DNA of 64,000 nucleotides from Petasospora fabianii. Taxonomy: Eukaryota; Ascomycota; Saccharomycetes; Phaffomycetales; Wickerhamomycetaceae. The position numbers were made by a program, and so were the translations under genes. The notes below the pieces were generated by a model. The model was not told where the DNA came from. It searched no databases and worked only from the letters and a program-made list of their open reading frames with translations. Positions 43,119-53,786 of this stretch are shown one piece after another; within the stretch, counting starts at the first letter, position 1; each line of letters starts with the position of its first letter. The DNA lies in assembly GCA_022641835.1 (NCBI GenBank), contig CP048715.1, positions 2,976,001-3,040,000 on the forward strand, read 5' to 3'.

Positions 43119-44774
43119 ATGATCGATCAGTTCCTTATCTTCACACCCACAGGTCAAGTTTTATTCAAACATGCCCCGCGCAAAGTGGCAGACACAGTGA
43201 TCAATTCGCTAGTTGATGCCGTATTCATCAGTGATAGTGCCAAATCACTCGCATCATCTACACAAAACATTGAGACTTATAGTACATTGGGATATACAAT
43301 CAAATACCAACGTACACATAACCCACAAATAACTGTTGCTTGTGTCTATCCATCAGTTACTCCACTCAAATATGTCGATTCCCTCGTTGATATCACCACA
43401 AGGTTGTTTAGACAATTATGTGGAGATCAATTACTAGAGAATCTTGAAGGGCAAAGATTCATATTGGATGATCTTGATGATCAACTCGAAAAATTTGAAA
43501 AACTTTACAAGGCTAAACTTGATGAACTCGAAAACATTACAGATGAATCAGATACCACTATTATTGATGAGAAGCAATCAGTTGATTCCAAGAAGAAGAA
43601 AAATCTTAAAGATGGGAAGAAGAAATTGCGTAAATGGGGTGCTGATGGGATGTATGAGGAAGAAGTTGATGGTGAAACCTTGGATTTCTCCACTGGAGAA
43701 ACTGCAACTTCATCAGGTGTTCATACACCAGTCAACATTGATAAGGAGGAATTTGGTGATAAGGACTCAAAGGGACGCTTTGTCGTTAAGGACCTTAACG
43801 ATGAGATTGATGCTATCTTGAAACAATCAAAGAAGAAAGATGAAGTTAAGGAACCATTCTCATTCTTTAAGAAATACACTGGTGGAAAGACAATCACCCA
43901 GGAAGATATCAAAACAACACTCTCTGATCTACAAAATCATCTCATTAAGAAAAATGTTGCACCAGAAGTCGCTACTCATCTTACTACAAATGTCGAAAAG
44001 GCACTTGTTGGATCTAAGACTAAGAATTGGACATCTGTACAAACTACTGCAAAAGAGGCATTAGCTAAAGATCTAACAAAGATCTTGACACCGGGAACTT
44101 CAGTCAATCTACTTGATGATATCAAGAAGCAAAAAAAACCATATGTCATCTCAGTCGTGGGTGTTAATGGTGTTGGTAAGTCTACCAATTTGTCCAAATT
44201 GGCCTTTTGGCTCTTGCAAAATGATTTCAAAGTTCTCATTGCCGCTTGTGATACTTTTAGATCAGGTGCCGTGGAGCAATTGCGTGTGCATGTTAACAAC
44301 TTGAAGAATGCATCAGAGAAGGCTGATCAGATCGAGTTATTTGAAGGTGGATACGGTGGTTCAGACCTTGTTGCTAAGATTGCCAAACAGGCTATTGATT
44401 ATGCATCTAAGAATGAATTTGACATTGTGTTAATGGATACAGCTGGAAGACGTCATAATGATGCTCAATTGATGGCCCCATTGGCATCTTTCGCCAAGGC
44501 TGCTAATCCAAACAAGATCATTATGGTTGGTGAAGCCCTCGTCGGTACAGATTCTGTACAGCAGGCTCGTAATTTCAACGCTGCCTTTGGTGCTGGAAGA
44601 CATCTCGACTTCTTTATCATCTCCAAATGTGATACCGTTGGTGACCTTATAGGTACGATGGTCAACATGGTCTATGCCACAAACATCCCAATCCTCTTCA
44701 TCGGTGTTGGCCAGACATACACCGATATCCGCACACTTAGTGTCGAATGGGCAGTTAACATGCTCATGAGTTGA
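43119..44774 (+). CDS. SRP101: Signal recognition particle receptor alpha subunit
   Basis: GTPase subunit of the ER-bound SRP receptor that docks SRP-ribosome complexes at the translocon. The 551-aa protein begins with the longin-like SRX domain (MIDQFLIFTPTGQVLF...), which binds the beta subunit Srp102. A Lys/Glu-rich linker follows (about residues 150-250), then the N helical domain and the G domain. G motifs are GVNGVGKSTNLSKLAFW (P loop), DTFRSGAVEQL, DTAGRRHND, SKCDTVGD and a terminal GVGQTYTDIRTLS. Length and order match the family. The ATG used gives the canonical SRX start. Confidence 0.96.
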   Translation: MIDQFLIFTPTGQVLFKHAPRKVADTVINSLVDAVFISDSAKSLASSTQNIETYSTLGYTIKYQRTHNPQITVACVYPSVTPLKYVDSLVDITTRLFRQLCGDQLLENLEGQRFILDDLDDQLEKFEKLYKAKLDELENITDESDTTIIDEKQSVDSKKKKNLKDGKKKLRKWGADGMYEEEVDGETLDFSTGETATSSGVHTPVNIDKEEFGDKDSKGRFVVKDLNDEIDAILKQSKKKDEVKEPFSFFKKYTGGKTITQEDIKTTLSDLQNHLIKKNVAPEVATHLTTNVEKALVGSKTKNWTSVQTTAKEALAKDLTKILTPGTSVNLLDDIKKQKKPYVISVVGVNGVGKSTNLSKLAFWLLQNDFKVLIAACDTFRSGAVEQLRVHVNNLKNASEKADQIELFEGGYGGSDLVAKIAKQAIDYASKNEFDIVLMDTAGRRHNDAQLMAPLASFAKAANPNKIIMVGEALVGTDSVQQARNFNAAFGAGRHLDFFIISKCDTVGDLIGTMVNMVYATNIPILFIGVGQTYTDIRTLSVEWAVNMLMS

Positions 44775-45253
44775 AGAGCGTTTAATAGTGTACCCTGCCT
44801 CCCTTTCCTTTAATACACCGCTTTCTAGCGTATGAGTTCCCAATGCGGTAATCTAGCCACTTTAAACCTGACGCGTCGCGAAAAACGCGCGCCCAGTAGA
44901 ATTGAGAGCTCAGTCTGCTGTGCGCCGAGAGCCCATTCAATCCTCCCCCAGAGTCCATCATTATAGATTGGATAGACCGACACAAGTTGGCCATAACGAT
45001 AAATCCAAGTCACACCGTGACGCGTCGCCCCCACGCCTTCAACCGCACTTCATCACGTACACGTCTATCCTCAATTAGAGCATAGGAAAAGCACAACAAA
45101 CCAGTGGCAATCCCAACCAACCCTTCTGCACATTCATACTACACGCACATATCGAGCAAACGCGCCACTAATCAACAGATTGGTGCTGCCATTGACAAGT
45201 TGGACGATACACAGAGCTCGTTTGTGGTGACACTTCACTACGACCCGGACAGA
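44775..45253. promoter_or_regulatory. SRP101 3' flank and YTA7 promoter
   Basis: About 480 bp. The YTA7 frame remains open for 50 codons upstream of its ATG, from a GTG at 45104. ACGCG-containing sequences (GACGCGTC at 44871-44878 and 45020-45027, CGCGCGC near 44886) resemble MCB/MluI cell-cycle boxes. No separate gene supported. Confidence 0.4.
44871..45027. promoter_or_regulatory. Two MCB-like GACGCGTC sites upstream of YTA7
   Basis: The 8-bp palindrome GACGCGTC occurs at 44871-44878 and again at 45020-45027, 150 bp apart. Both contain the full ACGCGT core bound by the MBF (Mbp1/Swi6) G1/S regulator in yeasts. They lie about 230-380 bp above the YTA7 ATG. G1/S control of this chromatin factor is inferred, not shown. 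Confidence 0.5.
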
Positions 45254-48200
45254 ATGGTGCGGAGCAAACGGAGAAAGACATCTCATGTCAACTATGAGGA
45301 GGTTGAAAATCGATTCGATGATGTTGTCAGTGATGAGGAAGATTTAAACGATAAGGAGATTAACGATTTTAATGATGATCCTGAAGGGGAAGAAGACTTT
45401 GATGAGAATCTCGATGACGATGATGATGATGACTTCCCAGTGAAGAGATCCTCGAGACAAAGACAGAGACAACAGCAACAAAGGCCAAAAGTTAAAGATG
45501 AAGACGATGACAGTTTCCACGAAGATGAAAGTGAAGAAGACTCTGGTGGTGATTTTGGAAGTGGCTCTGAATATTCTGAGGATGAGAGACTCGAACGTCA
45601 GAGAGAGGAAAGACAATTTATCGTTAAAGATTCAGGTGATGAAGGTGATTCTGCCTATGGCAGATCAAAACGAAGCAAAAGATCGAGATCCAAAAGAGAT
45701 AACAAAAGTCGATCCACTAGTAGACATGCTACAAGATCGAGTCGTCGTACTCGTCACGCCATGATCCATAGTGATGAAGAAGATGAAGCGGAAGAAGAAG
45801 ACACGATACAAGATGAGCTTAATGATCTCCAGGATACAGATAACGACGCGCCTAATAACCCAAAGAACCGTTCCTTGCGTCAGAGAACTAAAGAAGTCAA
45901 CTACACAATCCCGCCACCACTCACGGAGAATCTTGATGGTCTTGGTTTCCCAGAACCACAACCGTCTACGCCCCGTCGTAGAGCAGGAGGTGGTAACAAC
46001 GGTTCATACCGCCGTCTTTTCCCCACAGGTGGTCCATTCGGTGGTGGGGACGTCACTTCGATCTTTGGTAAGAACTACGCCAACTTCACAGGTACCTCTG
46101 AGAATACCAATTTGCTCGCTGGTGGTGCTGATTCAGATTCAAGTGATGATGAAATTGTCCCTGTTTCCGGTGCAAAGAGACCATCAATCAGTGCCCCCGT
46201 TGCCATTAATAAGACCCCAAAGAAGAAACAAAATGCCGACTCTGATCCATTAGGTGTGGATATGAACATCGACTTTAGCAGTATTGGTGGTTTGGACAAT
46301 TACATCAATCAGCTTAAGGAAATGGTGGCCCTGCCATTGCTTTATCCAGAAGTGTATCAAAAATTTGGTATCACACCACCAAGAGGTGTCTTGTTCCACG
46401 GTCCTCCAGGTACCGGTAAGACCTTGATGGCGCGTGCCCTTGCCGCATCGTGCTCTTCAGAGGGGAGAAACATCACCTTCTTTATGAGAAAGGGTGCCGA
46501 CTGTCTATCCAAATGGGTTGGTGAGGCTGAGAGACAGTTGAGATTATTGTTTGAAGAGGCTAAGAAGCAACAACCAAGTATCATCTTCTTTGATGAGATT
46601 GACGGTCTTGCCCCTGTCAGATCCTCCAAGCAAGAACAAATTCATGCCTCTATTGTTTCCACCATGCTTGCTCTCATGGACGGTATGGATAACAGAGGTC
46701 AAGTCATTGTCATTGGCGCTACAAACAGACCAGATGCAGTTGACCCTGCGCTTCGTCGTCCGGGTAGATTCGATAGAGAGTTCTACTTCCCTCTTCCAGA
46801 TATCAAAGCCAGAGAACAGATCTTGTCCATTCACACAAAGAAGTGGGATCCACCACTTTCAAAGGACTTTTTGGAAAAAGTTGCACATTTGACTAAAGGT
46901 TATGGTGGTGCCGATTTGCGTGCCCTTTGTACTGAAGCTGCATTGAACAGTATCCAAAGACGTTATCCACAAATTTACTCATCGAGTGATAAACTCAAGA
47001 TCGATCCAGACAGCATTCATGTCGCTGCTCGTGATTTCATGAAGGCACTTGATAAGATTGTTCCATCTTCTGCGCGCTCAACATCTAGTGGTTCTGCTCC
47101 ACTCCCAGATCACCTCACATCTCTGCTTTCTTCCCCACTTGAAGGTATCACCAATAGATTGGATAAGCTCGTTCCACGTGTCAAGAAGCTCACATCACTT
47201 GAAGAAGCTTCTTTTGTCGATCCATCTGAACATGATGCCGATGGTGGTTTCGGCAAGCATGAGCTCCTCAAACGTCTCGAGGCATCACGTGTTCATCGTC
47301 CACGTCTTCTTATTGCTGGTGAAGCTGGAAATGGTCAGCAGTATCTTGGGTCAGCTGTGCTGAACCACTTGGAAGGTTTTAACATCCAATCTCTTGATTT
47401 GGGTCAGCTCTTTGGTGATTCGACTAGAACAGCTGAGAACAGCATCATCCAGAGCTTTGTCGAAGCACGCCGTCATAAGCCATCCATTATCTTTATTCCA
47501 AACGTTGACATCTGGTATGACACCGTTCCGGAGAGTGCTAAGTCCACTTTGGCTGGTTTATTGAGATCTGTTGCTTCAAATGAAAGGATCTTGTTGCTGG
47601 GTGTTGCTGATACGCCATTTGATGATTTACAGCCAGGTCTGAAGATGTTATTCGGACTCACGGAGGCTAACTATGTCTCTCTTGTTGCACCAAATGACGA
47701 GCAAAGAAGGGAGTTTTTCAAGCCATTATGGAATGCTGTTGCTATGAAGCCAACCGAGTTCTTGGATAACAAAAAGAAGAAAAAGTTGGAAAAGTTGGAA
47801 AAGCTTGAAGTGCCAAAGGCTGAGACTACCAAGCACGATTTGAAAGCACAGGAGAAGGCTGATATGATTCTGAAGAACACTATCAAGGTCAAGCTTGCAG
47901 GATTGATGGATCTCTTCAAGAACCGTTACAAAAGATTCAAGAAGCCACCGATCGATGATGCCTATTTAGTACACCTGTTTGAACCACAGGACCCATCAAT
48001 CCCAACCCCATATATCAGAGACGGTGATATGATTCTCGAGGTTTCAACTGGACGCAGATTCTATAATATGGACCTCGATATAGTTGAAGAGAGACTTTGG
48101 AACGGGTTCTATTGTGAACCAAAGCAATTTGTCAAGGACATTGAGATGATTTACAAAGACAGTCAGATTCTTGGTGATCGTGAGAGAATGATCAAGGCTT

Positions 48201-48925
48201 CAGAGATGCTGACTAACGCACAGGTTGGTGTCCAAGAGGTTTGCCCACCAGAATTTATTGAGCAATGCAAAGACCTCAGACGCAGACAGGCGGAGAAGGA
48301 GAAAAAGATCGAGGAGGATTTGCAGAAGCTGAAAGCCATCGAGGAGCTCAAGGAGCCAGCTCAAGGTGAAGTTGTAACAACCACTGTTGTTAACGGTGAG
48401 ACCTCTACCACTGCCAATGGAGACACCTCTGTACTGGTCGTGAGTGAGACTCGCGTTGATGGTGATGGTGATGTTGGTATCGATTCTACCATTGGCCCAT
48501 TAGACAGCCTGAATGCTGGTAATGGCGAGGCACTCACTAACGGCAGCACACAGAGTTTTGTTCCAGCTGTGGCACCACCGGTAATTGAGCCAATTACTTC
48601 AACAGAAACAGAGACTACTGCGGTGGGAGATTCTGAGCTGAAGGCTGGTCATGATGATGCTGTAGAGTCTTCAGAGGATGAACCAGAGTTGCCAGAGCCA
48701 GAGTTTATATATGACCGGGTCCGTGTGGAGGTGGCTCAGGACTATCTTGTCACTGAGACAGCTGGATTGACTGTTGACGACCTCGAACAAGTCAATGCCA
48801 AGCTTATGGACATTGTATGGGAGCACCGTCATGATTGGGATCGCACTACTGCACTCAACAAGATTGGTGATGAGTTGGCCTACATTCAGAAGGAGTTTGG
48901 TAATGTATCTGCAAGTGAAGAGTGA
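45254..48925 (+). CDS. YTA7: AAA-ATPase chromatin factor with bromodomain-like region
   Basis: Chromatin boundary and nucleosome-density factor (human ATAD2 family) that removes or limits histone H3-H4. The 1223-aa protein starts with a long acidic, Ser/Arg-rich tail. The block RRLFPTGGPFGGGDVTSIFG precedes the first AAA domain, with Walker A GPPGTGKT at 383-390, Walker B FFDEID and ARRPGRFD-type arginine fingers (ALRRPGRFDRE). The second AAA module is degenerate (GEAGNGQQYLG in place of a P loop), as in S. cerevisiae Yta7. The bromodomain-like region (about 890-1000) includes PPIDDAYLVHLFEP and NMDLDIVEERLWNG. A variable Thr/Glu-rich stretch and a helical end follow. The conserved leucine encoded by CTG in MVALPLLYP shows standard decoding. 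The ATG at 45254 is the first in frame. Confidence 0.96.
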   Translation: MVRSKRRKTSHVNYEEVENRFDDVVSDEEDLNDKEINDFNDDPEGEEDFDENLDDDDDDDFPVKRSSRQRQRQQQQRPKVKDEDDDSFHEDESEEDSGGDFGSGSEYSEDERLERQREERQFIVKDSGDEGDSAYGRSKRSKRSRSKRDNKSRSTSRHATRSSRRTRHAMIHSDEEDEAEEEDTIQDELNDLQDTDNDAPNNPKNRSLRQRTKEVNYTIPPPLTENLDGLGFPEPQPSTPRRRAGGGNNGSYRRLFPTGGPFGGGDVTSIFGKNYANFTGTSENTNLLAGGADSDSSDDEIVPVSGAKRPSISAPVAINKTPKKKQNADSDPLGVDMNIDFSSIGGLDNYINQLKEMVALPLLYPEVYQKFGITPPRGVLFHGPPGTGKTLMARALAASCSSEGRNITFFMRKGADCLSKWVGEAERQLRLLFEEAKKQQPSIIFFDEIDGLAPVRSSKQEQIHASIVSTMLALMDGMDNRGQVIVIGATNRPDAVDPALRRPGRFDREFYFPLPDIKAREQILSIHTKKWDPPLSKDFLEKVAHLTKGYGGADLRALCTEAALNSIQRRYPQIYSSSDKLKIDPDSIHVAARDFMKALDKIVPSSARSTSSGSAPLPDHLTSLLSSPLEGITNRLDKLVPRVKKLTSLEEASFVDPSEHDADGGFGKHELLKRLEASRVHRPRLLIAGEAGNGQQYLGSAVLNHLEGFNIQSLDLGQLFGDSTRTAENSIIQSFVEARRHKPSIIFIPNVDIWYDTVPESAKSTLAGLLRSVASNERILLLGVADTPFDDLQPGLKMLFGLTEANYVSLVAPNDEQRREFFKPLWNAVAMKPTEFLDNKKKKKLEKLEKLEVPKAETTKHDLKAQEKADMILKNTIKVKLAGLMDLFKNRYKRFKKPPIDDAYLVHLFEPQDPSIPTPYIRDGDMILEVSTGRRFYNMDLDIVEERLWNGFYCEPKQFVKDIEMIYKDSQILGDRERMIKASEMLTNAQVGVQEVCPPEFIEQCKDLRRRQAEKEKKIEEDLQKLKAIEELKEPAQGEVVTTTVVNGETSTTANGDTSVLVVSETRVDGDGDVGIDSTIGPLDSLNAGNGEALTNGSTQSFVPAVAPPVIEPITSTETETTAVGDSELKAGHDDAVESSEDEPELPEPEFIYDRVRVEVAQDYLVTETAGLTVDDLEQVNAKLMDIVWEHRHDWDRTTALNKIGDELAYIQKEFGNVSASEE

Positions 48926-49390
48926 ACCTGTTGTATCTAATGTACGAATCAAGAACGTGTACAGTAAACTGTTGTAGTACGCACGCTGTATCATTGACTG
49001 CAGCACGCATGATATAGTCCGTCCGAGAAAAGTTTTAGTGTCCTATATGCCACCAGAGGCTCTGGTGAACAGTTCAATGATCGATGATGATATGTATACA
49101 AGGTTTCCTCATTATATCAGTTGTTATCTGTCAAGTCAATACTGTCAGCTGTCAAGAAATGAAACGTATGACTTGGTCGAACTGCGCGGCGGAAGAGAAT
49201 GTTGGCGCAGATACGCGGGGAGCTGCGAGTCAACTGAGACTGTTCGACCAACGCCCTAAAACACCTTCTAGTGGGCAAATCCAACAAGAGAAGTGTTGAA
49301 ATTAAATGATACAAACCCCTTACACAACCTTTGAGATGTGTTTTCTTATGGGTCAGCAAAAAAGAAAAAGTGAAAGAAAAAAAATCAAAG
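48926..49390. other. Intergenic region between YTA7 and tRNA-Phe
   Basis: About 465 bp with no supported gene. It holds the YTA7 3' flank and the tRNA terminator run. Frames here are short and overlap the tRNA. Confidence 0.4.
49377..49384 (-). terminator. RNA polymerase III terminator of tRNA-Phe
   Basis: A run of eight T on the minus strand starts 7 nt after the tRNA 3' end, as expected for Pol III termination. Confidence 0.85.
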
Positions 49391-49463
49391 TGCTGCTTTT
49401 GTGGATCGAACACAAGACCTTATGAACTTCAGTCATACGCTCTCCCAACTGAGCTAAAGCAGC
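49391..49463 (-). tRNA. tRNA-Phe, anticodon GAA, no intron
   Basis: The 73-nt minus-strand sequence folds as a complete cloverleaf. The acceptor GCTGCTT pairs fully with AAGCAGC, discriminator A. The D arm GCTC/GAGC encloses AGTTGGGA. Anticodon stem TATGA/TCATA holds loop CTGAAGT, so positions 34-36 read GAA. The T arm TTGTG/CACAA encloses TTCGATC. A-box TAGCTCAGTTGG and B-box GTTCGATCC serve as the internal promoter. No intron is present, whereas S. cerevisiae tRNA-Phe(GAA) genes carry one. Confidence 0.95.
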
Positions 49464-49698
49464 CACTTCTGGAAGCTACAACGGGGCTGTTTTCCAGACC
49501 GTCTCAGAGAGCCTGAGACAAATTATACTTGAATTTCACATTACTTACTCTTGTCTATCAGTCCTAGATCCTAACTACTACACAATTAACACTTGATATA
49601 CATTTGATTGAATGATATAAGGCAAATCTTTAGCCATTCTTTATAGTTTAAGACGACAAAAAAAAAGGTGTAAGGTGAAATCTTTATCCTGTCCATAA

Positions 49699-51768
49699 TC
49701 AAACAGAGGAGACGATTTCATTAGCATGCTTCAATACCTCAACCATCTTGATACATTCCTGTCTTCTCTGCTTGGTGATCTCATTCTCCTTCACCAAGTC
49801 ACTCAAGTCATTAGCACCGTACAACTTTTCTAGCAGGATTTTTTGTATCTCGTTTCTAGATCTGACAATCAACTTCAACATGACAGCCTTTGGAATGACA
49901 TCGGCAACGGTTCTCTTCACAATACCAAAGTAACTCTGGATCAAAAGCTTGATCACTTCGGTCTCCATGGTCTCACGGTCACTCATAGCACCAGAAGCCT
50001 TGAGCACTGGTGGTGGTGCCTCCATGGCAGCGAGTCTCTTTTTGTTCTTGGAAGAGAAGAACCCACCAAAGAATCCAGATCCCTTGTCATCATCAATGGT
50101 AGAAGGAGCAGGAGAGGAAGCGATTGGCTTACCGGTCTTTGGATCAACCTGGACCTGTCTTGGGTGTAACTTCTCCTGGACCATAGCCATGGCCTGTGAA
50201 CCCTTAAGTAAATCAGGGTGTGCTGTATTGATGTATGTCTCTTCTGCTCTGATAACGTCTAAAACAAACTCTTGCGTTGGAATCAAAGCAGCCCTCAAGA
50301 ACTCAATGAAACTGTTAGACAAAGCCTCTTTCAATTGTGGATAACGAGCATACTTTGGACTCTGCAAGATCTGTGTGAGAATTCTAACAAGCTCATCAAA
50401 GATCAAGTTGATACAACGCACAGATGGATCCTCGAATCTTCTAATCTGCTGTTTAACAAGGACTTCGAAAGCCTGAGTACCAACAAACAAGGATGGAGAT
50501 GCACCAGAACTGTTGTACATGATTGTTCTAATATCAGCATCCTTAATCTGATCGAATGGATCCAAAGCGTTAACACCATTCTTGTAAATTTCGTGGAAGA
50601 CAAAAGATATTCTGGCACCACCACTCAATTCCATGCTAGATAAATCCTTGGCTTCACCATCCAAGATACCATTATAGTCCTTGCAGAAGTCCGTGATGGT
50701 GGAGAGAACAACAGAGTTTGGAGAGTCCATTGTCTCTGGGCCCAAAGTGGCCAACTCGCTCTGATACTTCTTGAGAGCTGTTTCAATTCTCATTTTGATT
50801 TCTGGGAGTGTCTGCTTGATGTGGTGCAAAAGAATAGAGTTCAACTTCTTGGCCAAGTATGGAGTACCACAGAAGTGAGCCTTGGATCTATAAGATGGAT
50901 GGTTTTCGAAGAAGGCCTTTTCATCGTTCAATGCAGCTCTAATGGTCTTTTTGGTCTCAATATCCTTCTGACCTCTGTTTATCACCGGAACGTAACCATA
51001 TCTCAATGGGATGACACGACCGGCCAAGATATCAATGACATCTGTACCTGGGTCCATAAGATCGATCTTTGTCAAGACACCAATGGTTCTATTACCTTCA
51101 GGGTCAACCTCACGAGCGAGCTTCAACCCATCAGAGTTAGCCAAATCGGCATTAGCAGAGTTGACAGCAAGAATGATGGCATTTGGCTTAGAGATAAATT
51201 TCAGGATCATGTCCTTAATTTGTTTCTCAATATCCTTTGGCTGATCACCAACTGGCACCTTGGTGAGACCTGGCAAATCCACAACGGTCAAAGTGAGAAC
51301 GTGTGGGGAATAGATTCTCAAGTTAATTGGGACTGCAGAGATACCAGCATTACTTCCAGTCTTGGCGTCTGTCTCATTGACGATTTCCTGTCTGATTTCT
51401 TCGAAATTGAAGAATTTCTTTCCTGGTAAATGGAGGAATTCACCCCATTCATCAGCGTTGTCCTCATCTTGACCCTTAACAGTACTTTTCGTGTCATTGA
51501 GTTGAAGGAGGTCCTGGTTTGCCGAAGTAGAAGATGGTGTAGCACGCTTAGTTACGAGCTGAAGCACCAATGGTCTTCTAGTGACGATACCAGTTCCTCT
51601 CGGAAGGAAATCTCTACCAACGATGTTTTCCAAGACAGAAGATTTACCAGAAGATTGGGAACCCACAACGGTGATCTGGGGCAAATCGACTGGTGAAGAC
51701 GAGCCGCCGCCCAATGGCGCGAGCGCGTCCTGAAGTTTGTTGATGGTTGCGATCAAAGTCTCGTCCAT
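49699..51768 (-). CDS. VPS1: Dynamin-like GTPase of vacuolar sorting
   Basis: Dynamin-family GTPase acting in Golgi-to-endosome traffic, endocytosis and peroxisome fission. The 689-aa protein matches yeast Vps1 almost end to end: it begins [22 protein letters not shown] and ends with NEIVSSV. The GTPase domain has GSQSSGKS, the switch [15 protein letters not shown] and TKIDL, interrupted by a variable Ser/Asp-rich insert (about residues 75-105). The middle/stalk domain and a GTPase effector domain follow. There is no PH domain and no Pro-rich tail; in place of the PH domain is the short insert [12 protein letters not shown] typical of Vps1. Confidence 0.97.
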   Translation of the reverse strand: MDETLIATINKLQDALAPLGGGSSSPVDLPQITVVGSQSSGKSSVLENIVGRDFLPRGTGIVTRRPLVLQLVTKRATPSSTSANQDLLQLNDTKSTVKGQDEDNADEWGEFLHLPGKKFFNFEEIRQEIVNETDAKTGSNAGISAVPINLRIYSPHVLTLTVVDLPGLTKVPVGDQPKDIEKQIKDMILKFISKPNAIILAVNSANADLANSDGLKLAREVDPEGNRTIGVLTKIDLMDPGTDVIDILAGRVIPLRYGYVPVINRGQKDIETKKTIRAALNDEKAFFENHPSYRSKAHFCGTPYLAKKLNSILLHHIKQTLPEIKMRIETALKKYQSELATLGPETMDSPNSVVLSTITDFCKDYNGILDGEAKDLSSMELSGGARISFVFHEIYKNGVNALDPFDQIKDADIRTIMYNSSGASPSLFVGTQAFEVLVKQQIRRFEDPSVRCINLIFDELVRILTQILQSPKYARYPQLKEALSNSFIEFLRAALIPTQEFVLDVIRAEETYINTAHPDLLKGSQAMAMVQEKLHPRQVQVDPKTGKPIASSPAPSTIDDDKGSGFFGGFFSSKNKKRLAAMEAPPPVLKASGAMSDRETMETEVIKLLIQSYFGIVKRTVADVIPKAVMLKLIVRSRNEIQKILLEKLYGANDLSDLVKENEITKQRRQECIKMVEVLKHANEIVSSV

Positions 51769-52664
51769 GATGGATTGAGTCGCTACTGTTGTTGTGATGC
51801 TTAAGATGCGATGTGTTGTTTACCTGGGTGGCGGAGCGTTGCTCATGGTTTGTACTGGTTTGTTGTTCTTTTTCTTGGGGCGCGGAATCTAGACTAGACG
51901 GGACTTAGGTGGGACTTCTTATGGGACTAGAATTTTTAGGGCAGACAGTCGCGAGACTCAGATGAGCCCCGGGTCTGAAACGAAACTGTAAAAAACCCTC
52001 TAAAAAAAACAGTCTTGTGAGAGAACTAAGGCAGCACTATCACTATCAGTGTCTAACCCCTTCCTGATTATAAGCTTAGAAGTACCATTCATAAGCATAC
52101 ACACTTCTCCCAAAGAACATATAACATAACATATCTAATGCTCCCATTTTCCCAGTTTTCTCCTTAGCAGTGCACTACAAGACGTCGCACGTCACTCAAT
52201 GGCTTTCCCCAGAGTTCCACCCGGACATCTCATGTGATCGACGTTCGATCAGCACCTTATCGCTTATCGTCAGATAACGCAAACTTTTTTCACCAAAAGC
52301 TGTCAACGCCGCAAGCCACAGGCGACATTCGAACCCGATCCGGATATTGTGTGCTCCATATCTACCTCTCTGCTCGCTGATTTCATTCCTCTTTCCAAAA
52401 AAAAACAAAACAGTTCACAACTCACCCTCCCCTTGAACCCACCAACTCTTTACAACAGCAACAACAAACATTACACCCATCAGGGTCTGAAGATCACGCG
52501 TTCACAATTTGTTGTAACGGCACACACGGAGCAAATACTATCTGCTAGTTCAGATTGTGTTTTGAATATCTTATCATTTCATATTCCTATATCGATACAA
52601 GGTTTCGGTGTCATCTAATCTTTTAATTGTGCATCAACGTATTACCCCCTTCCACAGATCCATC
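51769..52664. promoter_or_regulatory. Divergent region between VPS1 and the unrecognised membrane-protein gene
   Basis: About 900 bp, no supported gene. Short ORFs on both strands around 52196-52618 overlap each other and look random. The downstream gene frame opens at a GTG (52608) 19 codons above its ATG. Confidence 0.4.
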
Positions 52665-53349
52665 ATGAATTGGTATACACTGGTGGCTAACACGCTTATC
52701 ATTTTCAATCTCGTGTCACAGCATCAACAGATCCTTCGACTCTACAGATATCAGGAGTTGGATTCATCAAGACTTCATACTCTTTACAAGTTTTATTTCC
52801 TTCTTTGTTTCCTGTTCGCTGTCTCCTCTGTTGATCTCCACCATTTCAAACTTCCATCGCTTCCAACACCAGAGATTATCACAACAGAGAACATGGTATC
52901 ATCTATGGTATTCCTTATCATATCGATGATGTTCATTGTCTCTATGCACACTGCCAAACCAATCAATACCTCTATCAGTGATGAATTCCCAGCAGAGCTT
53001 GAACGTCAATTACTTCTTTCAACAGATACTTTCAAATCGAGACAACCAGTTGTTCAAGTGGTTTCTTCTCCTATCGTCAAGCATATATCACCAGCTGGTT
53101 CTAATTCAGTTTCCAAAAATCTCTCACATAGTGCTCTTCGATCTAAGGATATTTCCCCCATTCAAAGTTATGGGAATCAACCAATCCTTCGTGAGATGCT
53201 ACAAACATCACCTGCAATCAGTACCCACACACATACTTCACCATCTAGTAACCGTGGTAGAAAATTCAGTGCCGTTAAGACACCAATTTTAGCTACTCTT
53301 CTTAATGCTGAGAACGTTATTGCTATTATGTCATCTGATACAGACTCCC

Positions 53350-53381
<32 letters not shown>

Positions 53382-53786
53382 CCACTGTCATCCTGGCTAA
53401 CTGCTTTACCAATCATAATCACCACTTGCTATATTGTTTCTCAAATACTGTACACTATCAGTATCGTCAAGACAAATGTTTATACACCTTACCGCAACTT
53501 TCTACTAACATCAATCTGGAGCATGGTCCTTGGCACACTTATCATTGTTACCACGATCTGTGAGGCTTATGATATTGCTGGTCCATTTTCCTCTCTCATC
53601 CAATATCCACTACATGAATGGGTCAATTATGCATTTGGTATTGCTCTTGTCATACATGGCATTACATCATTCGTGTATTGGATCATCCTCACTAGAAGGA
53701 AAACTGTCTTTTATCCAGATACAGTTATTGATTCTGTACAGGTGTATAATAGTATTAGCTCCCCTTCGTTGCATTCGGTTTATTGA
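52665..53786 (+). CDS. Unrecognised multi-pass membrane protein with polyQ tract
   Basis: A 373-aa protein from the first ATG. I do not recognise a family. About six hydrophobic spans are visible: near residues 5-22 (YTLVANTLIIFNLV), 42-60 (FYFLLCFLFAVSS), 76-95 (MVFLIISMMFIVSM), 245-268 (LPIIITTCYIVSQILYTISI), 278-300 (LTSIWSMVLGTLIIVTTI) and 320-342 (FGIALVIHGITSFVYWIIL). The central loop of about 140 residues is hydrophilic, Ser-rich, and ends with 11 consecutive Gln (CAA only) at 53349-53381. The RILRLYRYQELDSS-type loop after the first span is suggestive of a conserved fold but not diagnostic. Membrane location is inferred only from hydropathy. Confidence 0.75.
53349..53381 (+). repeat. 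(CAA)11 trinucleotide repeat coding polyglutamine
   Basis: Eleven uninterrupted CAA codons in the frame of the membrane-protein gene, just before its fourth hydrophobic span. A pure repeat of this kind is likely length-variable between strains. Confidence 0.95.
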
